Assembly (NCBI GenBank): GCA_021201335.1
Contig: JAJQFD010000043.1
Coordinates: 1-36,007, forward strand
Source: Bacteroides sp.
GTDB taxonomy: Bacteria > Bacteroidota > Bacteroidia > Bacteroidales > Bacteroidaceae
Direction: 5' to 3'
DNA: 36,007 nucleotides
Shown: piece by piece, positions 27,088 to 34,446 of the stretch
Numbering within the stretch: position 1 is the first letter of the stretch
How the letters are laid out: every line of letters starts with the position of its first letter
Position numbers and translations under genes: made by a program
The notes under the pieces: model-generated
Database searches by the model: none
What the model was told of the DNA's origin: nothing
Seen by the model: only the letters and a program-made list of their open reading frames with translations

Positions 27088-28125
27088 ATGAGAAAAAAGA
27101 ACGAATGGATTAATTCATACTTTATCGCATTACTATTTTCAATGTGCTTTTTTGTAGTGGTTGATATAGCTTATGATGATCCGATATGGGAGTTTCAATC
27201 ATTTGCTTTATGGGCGCGATTACAGAACATTGTTCTAATTATGGTTGTTTTTTTTGTCGCTGGTTATTATTATCAGCGGATAGCTCACCATTTCTTTGAT
27301 AAGAGCAATGGAAAGAATAAAGCCAACAGGAAAGAATATGTATTTGTTTTTCTTATAAATCTCATAGCATTCAATATCGTATATATGTTTATTATATACT
27401 TTATAACCGAGGAGGGTTTCAGATGGAAGGAATTTCTATTAAACAATTCGACTGTACCTATTTTAATGCTTCTGTACTATATGATGGTACGTAATAAAGT
27501 TCTATTTAATAGCTATGTTGAACAAAGCCTTCAGTTAGAAAAAGTAAAAGTCAATCAATTAGAAACTGAACTAAAATTCCTGAAATCTCAATACCATCCG
27601 CATTTCCTGTTTAATGCTTTAAACACCATTTATTTTCAGGTAGATGAAAAAAACAAGGAAGCAAAACACAGCATTGAGCAATTATCTGATTTATTGCGCT
27701 ATCAGCTCTATGACATAGAACAGGAGGTGACCATGGAGCAGGAAATAAATTACCTCAAGTCATACATTGCTTTTCAACAGTTGCGGATGACCGAAAGGCT
27801 TGCCTTGGATATTTATTTTGATCCTGCGCTGAAAGATCAAAAGATACATCCTCTTTTGTTTCAGCCTTTAATTGAAAATGCGTTCAAATATGTTAGAGGC
27901 GAATACCAAATAAAACTGGAAATAAAGTTAAACGGAGATCAAATTCAGTTTGAGATTAAAAATTCAGTCTCCCCATCTCAAAATGCCATCATCAAAAAGG
28001 AAGAAGGGATAGGTATTGAGAATCTAAAACGTCGACTGAACCTTTTGTATCCCAATAAATATAACTTAGAGATGAAGCAAACAGAAAGTATATTTGTTGT
28101 TAAACTAACCATAAACATCGATTGA
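27088..28125 (+). CDS. LytS/YehU-type sensor histidine kinase
   Basis: A 345-aa inner-membrane protein. Four hydrophobic segments lie within residues 1-138; a coiled coil (about 140-165) leads to the His_kinase (PF06580) domain: phosphoacceptor motif YHPHFLFNALN with His172 (His170 adjacent), N-box QPLIENAFKY at 259-268 and G-box GIGIENLKRRL at 307-317. Lacks a large extracellular sensor domain, so the input is probably sensed in the membrane. One base separates its stop from the response regulator start. It should phosphorylate that regulator. Confidence 0.9.
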   Translation: MRKKNEWINSYFIALLFSMCFFVVVDIAYDDPIWEFQSFALWARLQNIVLIMVVFFVAGYYYQRIAHHFFDKSNGKNKANRKEYVFVFLINLIAFNIVYMFIIYFITEEGFRWKEFLLNNSTVPILMLLYYMMVRNKVLFNSYVEQSLQLEKVKVNQLETELKFLKSQYHPHFLFNALNTIYFQVDEKNKEAKHSIEQLSDLLRYQLYDIEQEVTMEQEINYLKSYIAFQQLRMTERLALDIYFDPALKDQKIHPLLFQPLIENAFKYVRGEYQIKLEIKLNGDQIQFEIKNSVSPSQNAIIKKEEGIGIENLKRRLNLLYPNKYNLEMKQTESIFVVKLTINID

Positions 28126-28126
28126 T

Positions 28127-28843
28127 ATGAAAATAAAATGCATCATTACAGATGATGAACCTATGGCAAGAAAAGGTTTACGGGGTTACATCGAAAAGAT
28201 AGATTTTCTCACGTTGGTAGGAGAGTGTGAAGATGCTATTAAGCTAAATACAATACTGAAGAACGTGCAGGTTGACCTTCTATTTCTTGATATTGAAATG
28301 CCTGAAATCACAGGACTGGAATTGTTGTCGAACCTGAAAAATCCACCTAAAGTAATCATTGTATCAGCTTATGAACAATACGCCCTGAAAGGTTATGAGT
28401 TTGATGTAACAGACTATCTTCTTAAACCCGTTTCTTTTGATCGCTTCCTTAAATCGGTAAACAAGGTTCATGATCTGTTACAAAAGGAGCAACGAAATGA
28501 GATTGATTATATTTTCGTGAAGAGTGACAAGCAGTTAAAGAAGATTCAGTTTAAAGATATTCTTTTTATTGAAAGTATGGAAAACTATGTTATCATTCAA
28601 ACTGTTTCATCCAAAGAAATGGTTTATACAACTTTAAAACAAATCTATGAATCATTACCGCAGGATATTTTCCAACAGACTCACCGTTCATATATCGTAA
28701 ACATTGAAAAGGTTACTGCTATTGACGGTAATCAATTAACTATACCTCCTTATAAAATACCAGTAGCACGAAATTTCAGGGATAACATCTTCAACTTGAT
28801 ACTAAATAACCGATTAATAACCAGAAATCCAGATCGATTCTAA
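28127..28843 (+). CDS. LytTR-family response regulator
   Basis: A 238-aa protein. The receiver domain (1-115) has Asp9 and Asp10, phosphoacceptor Asp55 (LFLDIEMPE) and Lys100 in DYLLKPVSF. The LytTR DNA-binding domain is at about 128-228, including FVKSDKQLKKIQFKDILFIE and THRSYIVNI. LytTR proteins bind short direct repeats one per helical double turn. The two 22-bp arrays in this window are its best candidate targets, one at its own operon. Function inferred; binding untested. Confidence 0.9.
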   Translation: MKIKCIITDDEPMARKGLRGYIEKIDFLTLVGECEDAIKLNTILKNVQVDLLFLDIEMPEITGLELLSNLKNPPKVIIVSAYEQYALKGYEFDVTDYLLKPVSFDRFLKSVNKVHDLLQKEQRNEIDYIFVKSDKQLKKIQFKDILFIESMENYVIIQTVSSKEMVYTTLKQIYESLPQDIFQQTHRSYIVNIEKVTAIDGNQLTIPPYKIPVARNFRDNIFNLILNNRLITRNPDRF

Positions 28844-28868
28844 TTTTCACCGTAAAATAATAGAATCG
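28835..28868 (+). terminator. Possible terminator of LytTR operon
   Basis: Stem CGATTCTA (28835-28842) with TAGAATCG (28861-28868), extended by ATTTT/AAAAT with a bulge. It overlaps the stop codon region and only a short T-rich tail (TTTG) follows, so efficiency is uncertain. Confidence 0.35.
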
Positions 28869-28895
28869 TTTGTAATAGCTCTTCATGAAGAGTAC

Positions 28896-28929
28896 AAAAA
28901 AAGCGACTACATTTTAGTTGTAATCGCTT
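28896..28929 (-). terminator. Terminator on the minus strand just left of the element (original tRNA terminator?)
   Basis: Stem 28901-28910/28920-28929 (AAGCGACTAC with GTAATCGCTT, one mismatch), then T7 on the minus strand (28896-28902). It is 9 bp from the left direct repeat, the place where a tRNA-Val terminator would lie before insertion. Confidence 0.6.
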
Positions 28930-28938
28930 AATAATCAA

Positions 28939-28958
28939 TTCGTGGGCGTTGACGGATT
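28939..28958. repeat. Left attachment site (20-nt direct repeat)
   Basis: TTCGTGGGCGTTGACGGATT, identical to 35953-35972 and differing on both flanks. Element-side copy of the tRNA 3' end, as left by site-specific integration. Confidence 0.85.
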
Positions 28959-29110
28959 TATTTCCAATCAACTAACCCCTATGCTGTCAGCATATTAGCT
29001 ATATCGTATTTTTCTCTTTTCACTCGATTTTCACTTTGTTTTGTAAGTGAATTTAAGAGGACTTTTCCTCCCTAAGCGATAGTGTAAAGATAGTATTTTT
29101 GTTCTTATAT

Positions 29111-29998
29111 TTAATAATCAATCTTGAAATAGTTAAGTATGTCTTTATACTTATCTTGGGCTGTCAGGCAGGTATCAATTAAGTAACCATGTGCTTTTTC
29201 CCATTCCTGTAACCCCCGATAATAAAACCATTTCAAATCTTCATTAATAATAAAAGGTATCAGGTTATTAGCCAAACATTCCTTAAACATGATGAGGCGA
29301 CCTACACGTCCGTTACCATCCTGAAACGGGTGTATGCATTCCAATTTGTAATGAAACTCAATTATATCCTCAATCGTTTTACCTTTTTGGGAATGATAGC
29401 TATTGAGTAGTTCTTTTATTGTATTTTGGACTTCCTCAGGCGGGCATGTTTCCATTCCTCCTACTTCGTTTGGCAATTTCTTATAATCGCCTACTTTGAA
29501 CCAATCTTTACGGCTATCCGATGTACTGGACTTAAGTATATAGTGTAACTCTTTTATAAATGATTCGGTAAGTTTCGACTTTGCTTTTTCAATAATTAGG
29601 TCGATACAGCGGAAGTGGTTCGATGTTTCGATTATATCATCTACATTAATGGTTTCGTTGTTTACTCCTATTGTATTTGTTTCAAAGATATAGCGGGTCT
29701 GCTCTTCGGTTAGCTTACTTCCTTCGATACGATTGGAATTATAGGTTAAATCAATCTGTATGCGATGATAGATTCCTCCTTTCAGCTTCATATCCTTTTG
29801 TTCTTTAAGGATATTGAGCAAGGGATTATCACTGAATCGGCTATTACTCTTTTGTGGTAAAAGGGCATCTTCTGGTATATTCCACGTTTTACCTGCTAAG
29901 AAAGCTCCTTTTATTCTTCCTGTCGCACAATAGTTGCGGATGGTTCTTTCAGGAACACCCCATTTTTCTGCAAACTGACTAACTGATAAATATTGCAT
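29111..29998 (-). CDS. Fic family protein with N-terminal HTH
   Basis: A 295-aa protein. Residues 1-45 look like a MerR/excisionase-type helix-turn-helix (SVSQFAEKWGVPERTIRNYC). The inhibitory motif SNRIEG (Ser88, Glu92, Gly93) precedes the catalytic Fic motif HPFQDGNGRVGR at 223-234 (His223, Arg231), so a class with intramolecular inhibition, in the same chain. Fic enzymes AMPylate or otherwise modify hydroxyl side chains from ATP-like donors. No separate antitoxin precedes it. Island cargo; possibly toxin-antitoxin-like or defensive. An inverted repeat at 30018-30070 precedes it and may be its operator. Confidence 0.85.
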   Translation of the reverse strand: MQYLSVSQFAEKWGVPERTIRNYCATGRIKGAFLAGKTWNIPEDALLPQKSNSRFSDNPLLNILKEQKDMKLKGGIYHRIQIDLTYNSNRIEGSKLTEEQTRYIFETNTIGVNNETINVDDIIETSNHFRCIDLIIEKAKSKLTESFIKELHYILKSSTSDSRKDWFKVGDYKKLPNEVGGMETCPPEEVQNTIKELLNSYHSQKGKTIEDIIEFHYKLECIHPFQDGNGRVGRLIMFKECLANNLIPFIINEDLKWFYYRGLQEWEKAHGYLIDTCLTAQDKYKDILNYFKIDY

Positions 29999-30017
29999 AA
30001 ACCTAATAAGTTGCTGT

Positions 30018-30070
30018 TATCGGCAAATTGTATTTAAAACAAGCCCTAAATATAGTCATTTTTGCCGATA
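30018..30070. promoter_or_regulatory. Inverted repeat upstream of Fic gene, possible operator
   Basis: Perfect 10-bp arms TATCGGCAAA (30018-30027) and TTTGCCGATA (30061-30070), 33 bp apart, 43 bp centre to centre (about four helical turns). They bracket the likely promoter region in the 106-bp gap before the Fic start at 29998. The HTH of the Fic protein is a natural ligand candidate (inference). Confidence 0.5.
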
Positions 30071-30104
30071 TGGGCAAGATTATGTGATTGGATATTTAAT
30101 TATA

Positions 30105-31589
30105 TTATTTTTTTCTCTTTAAAATTTCATCTAAGAATTCTCCTGTTTTAAGTTTATTAATCATTTTCATCAATTCTTCCTTTTGTGGAGTATTTGGGGA
30201 TTTCTCTAATAAATCTATGAGATTATCTAACTTTTGGTATGTCGGTTGCATCTTTTTTTCATAATCAGTCTTTCTCCTAGCATCAACTATATGTAAACAC
30301 TTTGTAAAGAAATTCAACACTTTGGGAAGTATAGTTAAAAACTGCAAGGCTTTTTGAAATTCCTTTATCGGGCCTAAATTGTGTAGCATATTATATACTT
30401 CTACAATTCCTTTATCAAGATGAACTGATAATTGTCTCTGAACTCCACATTTATTAATCCTTTCTTGAAATATATTAAGTTCTTCAGTTAATGCACTAAA
30501 CTCTTCATATGTTGATTTATTATTATCATCTAATACAATTGGATGAATATATTTCTCCCAGAATGAATCACCTTTATTGTCTTCAAGTCCAAATAGTTTA
30601 TTAAAGCCTTCGTAAATAATCGTATTAATTTGTTTCAAAGATAATTGCTTTTCTATGACGTATTCAGAACTAATAAAAGCTCTGGATGCAGATGCTAAAT
30701 CAATATATAAATATGTTAATTGAATAGCAGATTTGCCAACCTGCATAAATTGAGATATGAAAAAATTTAAATCTTGATCTATATCTTTAAAATGTTGATT
30801 TATTTTAGTAGGAAAACCTTGTTGCCAAGCAAACTGATCCAATCGAATAGAATTATTCTTGATTGCTCCTTCTAAAGTAGTGTAAAGTGAATCTTTACTA
30901 TTTTGAAAAATATCAATATCAGAAAAAGAAAAAACGTACTTTAAGACAGCTTGTGTGTCTATATGAATGTAAGTGTTATATCTTTCAATATATTTAAGTA
31001 CAAAAAAAGTTGTATTTTGAAGTAAGTCTAAAAAAAGAATCATTCGTTGAGCCTCGGTCTCTTCGCTTAATTCTATAAGCATATCATAAACTGATATAGG
31101 CTCTCGATCATAATGGAAACTTAAATTACGCTGTTCGTGGTTAGTTATATTATTTTCTCCAAATTCTATAATCTGATTTTCTAACTCCTTATAATCTTTT
31201 TCAAACTCTTGTTCTGGAATAATAGCTAACAAAGGTTTGATTTTTGACATCCATAAAGATTTTCTTCTTTTGCTTTTATATCCATATAAATACTTATACC
31301 CTTCAAGAATTACACAGTTGATATATTTAATATTATATCGTTTTTCGGCAGGTAAGTTAGCACGATAACAAGCTCTTTGAAGAGATGCTAATTCGATATT
31401 CATATATAGAAAATAAGTATTAAGACTAAGTAATGCCTCTAATATTTTACTTGTATTATTTTCTATATTGATATCTAAAGCCTCCTGTCTTAAGATATTT
31501 GTTTTGAGAAGAGGAGAGAAGTCTTCAATTATTTTACCCATATTTTCATATAGGGTTTTTAAAGTTTCAGGTGATGCAGGTTGGCTCAT
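30105..31589 (-). CDS. Unrecognised 494-aa protein with internal duplication
   Basis: No known family is recognised. The sequence is AT-rich, helix-dominated, with no signal peptide and no convincing transmembrane helix. Residues about 55-198 and 290-430 appear to be copies: YLY/FLY...ELAS or DLAS, then a Tyr/Lys-rich stretch, INCVILEGYKYLYG versus INTIIYEGFNKLFG, then SLWMSKIKPLL versus SFWEKYIHPIV, then LSFHYDREPISVYDML versus LSVHLDKGIVEVYNML. The C-terminus (436-494) is a charged, helical extension. Two -7 boxes just upstream suggest its own promoter. The position between relaxase and Fic gene marks it as cargo. No function is claimed; defence is a guess from context. Confidence 0.65.
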   Translation of the reverse strand: MSQPASPETLKTLYENMGKIIEDFSPLLKTNILRQEALDINIENNTSKILEALLSLNTYFLYMNIELASLQRACYRANLPAEKRYNIKYINCVILEGYKYLYGYKSKRRKSLWMSKIKPLLAIIPEQEFEKDYKELENQIIEFGENNITNHEQRNLSFHYDREPISVYDMLIELSEETEAQRMILFLDLLQNTTFFVLKYIERYNTYIHIDTQAVLKYVFSFSDIDIFQNSKDSLYTTLEGAIKNNSIRLDQFAWQQGFPTKINQHFKDIDQDLNFFISQFMQVGKSAIQLTYLYIDLASASRAFISSEYVIEKQLSLKQINTIIYEGFNKLFGLEDNKGDSFWEKYIHPIVLDDNNKSTYEEFSALTEELNIFQERINKCGVQRQLSVHLDKGIVEVYNMLHNLGPIKEFQKALQFLTILPKVLNFFTKCLHIVDARRKTDYEKKMQPTYQKLDNLIDLLEKSPNTPQKEELMKMINKLKTGEFLDEILKRKK

Positions 31590-31610
31590 AAATTATATAA
31601 GTTAGTTATA

Positions 31611-31636
31611 CAAAGATAATGACTAGAACAAAGATA
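31611..31636 (-). promoter_or_regulatory. Two tandem -7 boxes before the 494-aa gene
   Basis: The minus strand has two exact TATCTTTG boxes (complements of 31611-31618 and 31629-31636), 18 bp apart, 22 and 40 bp before the ATG at 31589. No standard -33 was found for either. It argues for transcription independent of the mob genes. Confidence 0.45.
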
Positions 31637-31727
31637 ATTAAGTATATATGCAACCTTTTTGCGTAGCATAATTTTATTAGGAGATATTTTAAAAATATCG
31701 CAAGGTTATCGGATTATAATCTAAAAT

Positions 31728-32543
31728 TTATCTTCTCAATCCCTTACTGCGTTTCTCTTTCCGCTTATCGGGTTCAATGCTTTGTTCTTGCACATTTTCA
31801 GTGATACTGTTTTGCTTATCTGCACTGATGCTAATTTGTCTATTTTCTTTTTCACTCGTAAGCATTTTTTCTTGTAAGCTTATTTGTTCCGAAATACTGC
31901 CGTTCTTCATCGTGTTGCAGTATTCAAAAGATTCGGTTAGTTGACGATTGTAGCCGAATAACTTGTCAAATCCCTGCTCTGTCTGCTGAAATAGATTCTT
32001 CCTGTCGAAACCGCCCTTAACTGTTCCTTTCTTTGTGTTCTTGTGGTTGGTTTGCGGAGAAATCTTTTTCTTATTAGATTGGTCTTTACGGCTGACAATC
32101 AAATGACAGTGCATATTCTGCTCGTTGTTTGACCTGTCCCGGCTAAAATGTATCTTGCCGTAAAACTTAATATCTTCTGCCGATAATCCTTTATTGAAGT
32201 TCTTAGCGTATTCGGGAATAACTATTTCCCGAATATAGCTTTTCATGGCTTCGGCTTGTTCCTGTTCAGTATTACCCATTGTTTTAAGTTCTTTCTTCGA
32301 TGGGCTGACGTGGATAGCGTAGAATTTAGCATCCGTTTTCATGAGTTGCCCGATATTGCCGTCTATGTCTTTAATGACTTGTGATTTGTATATATTATCA
32401 TCCGTCAGGTTGAAAAATCCTTCGGTATAGATTCCCTGCTCTATGCGTTCCATATCCTCATGTTCCAAATAATTACAGAGCTTTCGGCTACTGCCTGCAT
32501 TGTTGTATGTGCCTTTGGAGGGTGGCGGGAAATCTATATTCAT
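31728..32543 (-). CDS. mobB: DUF5712-like relaxase / mobilization nuclease (MobB)
   Basis: A 271-aa cytoplasmic protein. The metal-binding HxH motif is MHCHLIVSRKD near residues 143-153, in the neighbourhood expected for HUH relaxases and in the DUF5712-type mobilization proteins of Bacteroidales as I recall them. N-terminal region 'PPPSKGTYNNAGSSRKLCNYLEH' is also typical of the family. It should nick DNA at oriT for conjugal transfer with a helper. It follows the mobA frame by 5 bp in one operon. The C-terminal 50 residues are polar and low complexity. Confidence 0.7.
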   Translation of the reverse strand: MNIDFPPPSKGTYNNAGSSRKLCNYLEHEDMERIEQGIYTEGFFNLTDDNIYKSQVIKDIDGNIGQLMKTDAKFYAIHVSPSKKELKTMGNTEQEQAEAMKSYIREIVIPEYAKNFNKGLSAEDIKFYGKIHFSRDRSNNEQNMHCHLIVSRKDQSNKKKISPQTNHKNTKKGTVKGGFDRKNLFQQTEQGFDKLFGYNRQLTESFEYCNTMKNGSISEQISLQEKMLTSEKENRQISISADKQNSITENVQEQSIEPDKRKEKRSKGLRR

Positions 32544-32548
32544 GGTTA

Positions 32549-33133
32549 TTACTCGCTTATCAGGTCGTTAATTTCGGCTCTTAGGTTCTCTTTCCGTTTG
32601 CCGTCCATTACTCCGCAGGTTGCCAATTCTGAATAAAGGGAAATCAGATTCAGGAGTTTTTTATTATCCCTCTGCTGTATTTGAGATAAGGAACTGATTT
32701 GTTTAGCTTGATTATTAATCACAGTTGCATGGTGGTTGAACGCTTCACTAACCTTTTTCAGAACATTATCCTGTAATTCCCGTGAAGAACTAATTTCAGA
32801 AGACACTAAATCACATAACTCTGTTACTACTTTTTCAAACCGAACTGTAATCGCATGACTTGTTCGTATCATCGGATTAAGCTGTTCTTCTTCATAATGG
32901 CGAATGAAGCGGATAATATCATCCTGTCGTTTGTTAATTTTTGCAAGCTCTGATTTTACAGATTCGGGAGCATCGACAGGGTTAATATGTGCTTTCTCCA
33001 GATACTAGAACGCCAGTTTTACTATTTCCCCTTTTTTCAGCAAATAGCGTTTGCAAAGTTTATCTATCAACTTGTCAGTTTCCCTTTCTATGGCTATTGT
33101 TGTAAATATGATATTTCTATTCTGTTTGCTCAT
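32549..33133 (-). pseudogene. mobA: BfmA/BtgA-like mobilization protein (mobA), in-frame amber stop
   Basis: The frame from ATG (33133-33131, MSKQNRNIIFTTIAIERETD) to 32549 is 195 codons with a single TAG at 33007-33005, in the sequence KLAF-stop-YLEKAH. Removing the stop gives a 194-aa protein of the length of BfmA/BtgA-type accessory mobilization proteins; the region after the stop (32549-32872, starting MIRTSHAITVRFEKVV) can be translated from an internal ATG. TTG to TAG is a one-base change and 'LAFLYLEK' is what I expect of the family. Partner of the relaxase next door. It may be inactive, read through or a sequencing error. Confidence 0.65.
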
Positions 33134-33220
33134 AGTTATAACTATTTTATAGCTATTTATAGATCTAACTTGCTCAAATAGAATTGCATATCAATTCAAG
33201 TTATTGCAAGTGTTATAACT

Positions 33221-33302
33221 GTGCTTTATGCTAAAGCACTAAAGCCGAAGGCTTTGCCCCGCAGGGCAAGAGGAAGAACAGGACGAAGTCCAGTTCCCTC
33301 TT
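33221..33302. other. Cluster of four hairpins, candidate oriT
   Basis: Consecutive palindromes: GTGCTTTA/TAAAGCAC (33221-33239), AAAGCC/GGCTTT (33241-33255), TTGCCC/GGGCAA (33254-33269) and a longer stem with AAGAGG...GAAC/GTTC...CCTCTT (33268-33302). It fills the non-coding gap between mobA and the HTH gene (33134-33435), the usual place of oriT. The remainder of that gap shows no gene. Could instead be an RNA. Confidence 0.45.
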
Positions 33303-33435
33303 GCTTAATTTCGCAAAACAAACAGAGCGATAAGCGATGTTGTTTCTGCTGAATGCGGAGCTATTAATAAGGGCGATGAACTAAACACAGCCTTCATTAA
33401 TTTTCTTCATTCTGCTTAGAATATAAAAAGCAGAA

Positions 33436-33759
33436 TCATTCCTCATTTTCGTCTTCCTTATCCTCGTCTTGGGGCTTTGGGTGCTTCTTTTCAAACTCCT
33501 GATAAGTTTGAAAATCCATATGGGAACGGACAAATTCCCGAACATCAGAAGTGCGGTAGTAGGTTTTATGGGCTATCATAAAGAAAGGTAGTTTTTTACT
33601 GCTTCTGTATCGTTGGAGTGTTCTGTAACTCACTTTGAGAAGAAAGGCTAAATCTTGATTGTCTAATAACTTTTCTTCATCGGAAAATACATCATTGGTA
33701 CTGATTAATGATTTTAGGTCTTTGCTGATTTCGCCTAATTTTCTGGATAACACTCCCAT
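33436..33759 (-). CDS. Helix-turn-helix (excisionase-like) protein
   Basis: A 107-aa protein. Residues 34-75 form a HTH_17-type motif (LDNQDLAFLLKVSYRTLQRYR, then a wing near FMIAHKTYYRTSDVREFV). The C-terminus is an acidic Glu/Asp-rich tail. These proteins act as excisionases or regulators of integration in Bacteroidales elements. It lies between the mob genes and the integrase. Cytoplasmic, DNA-binding. Confidence 0.75.
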   Translation of the reverse strand: MGVLSRKLGEISKDLKSLISTNDVFSDEEKLLDNQDLAFLLKVSYRTLQRYRSSKKLPFFMIAHKTYYRTSDVREFVRSHMDFQTYQEFEKKHPKPQDEDKEDENEE

Positions 33760-33871
33760 TCAACTTAGAAAATCCTGATTGTTTAAATATATAATAATTC
33801 TTGTTTTGAAATTAATATTCTGATTAATTCCAATCGATTGGTAAGGCAAAGTACAGCAGAACAGAGAAACA

Positions 33872-33897
33872 GAAAAAGAGGAGTAGTTAACTACTCC
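33872..33897 (-). terminator. Palindromic terminator upstream of the HTH gene
   Basis: Perfect 18-bp palindrome GGAGTAGTTAACTACTCC (33880-33897), followed on the minus strand by TCTTTTTC. It could end the transcript of the remnant at 33946-34209 or serve as an operator. Confidence 0.45.
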
Positions 33898-33945
33898 CCC
33901 GAAAGTTTTCTGCAATATATTTATATTTAGAGTGTTGCAAAATGG

Positions 33946-34209
33946 TTATTTTTCATCTTGTTTGTTTCTACTCTCTTTATCCTTTCGGATTATGAGGTTA
34001 CGCAAAAAGTCAAGGGCTTTCGTCCGGTTGAACGGTTTACGGTCAAACACCTTTTCTTGTTGGTCGTAGATACTACCGAAACTGCAATTGAATATTTTTT
34101 CAAAGGCATGGGCTATTTGATTCAGGTGTGCGGGCTTCCCATTCCGTTGAAATACCTTCTTAGAGAAGAAAAGGGCTATTTGGTCAAAAATGTTGCAGAA
34201 TGGGCTACT
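33946..34209 (-). pseudogene. 3' remnant resembling an RteC-type regulator
   Basis: An 87-codon frame with no ATG or upstream continuation: a TAG at 34212-34210 closes it. The end reads HLNQIAHAFEKIF, then FDRKPFNRTKALDFL and a charged LRNLIIRKD tail, reminiscent of the RteC C-terminal part (resemblance by eye, not by search). RteC-type proteins control excision genes of conjugative elements. The upstream half seems deleted against the integrase gene. The plus-strand frame over this region (33958-34266) starts at a TTG and is taken as its shadow. Confidence 0.35.
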
Positions 34210-34446
34210 CTATATTCTACGGAGATTTTAAATGCTAGAGCAGAGAAATTTCATCCTCATAAATGAATAATATTTTTTCTTTTCAACTGATAAACCACCC
34301 ATTTAAAAAGTGAATAATAAAAGCAAGGTTTTATCAAAGAATACTCTTTCTTTAGAAAGGAAGATTGTTTGAATAAACTCGTAGAGCTTGACCTTGATTT
34401 AATTATTCTCTTGCTTATATCTTCGTGTTCAGATGAAAGAAAATCT

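Noticed and set aside
28879..28892. Palindrome CTCTTCATGAAGAG as terminator of the LytTR operon
   Set aside because: It is followed by an A-run, not a T-run, on the plus strand, and the T-run precedes rather than follows it on the minus strand.
32987..33181. 64-aa plus-strand frame
   Set aside because: Shadow of the mobA frame on the opposite strand.
33958..34266. 102-aa plus-strand frame
   Set aside because: Starts at TTG, lies opposite the RteC-like frame and has no motif or ribosome-binding context.
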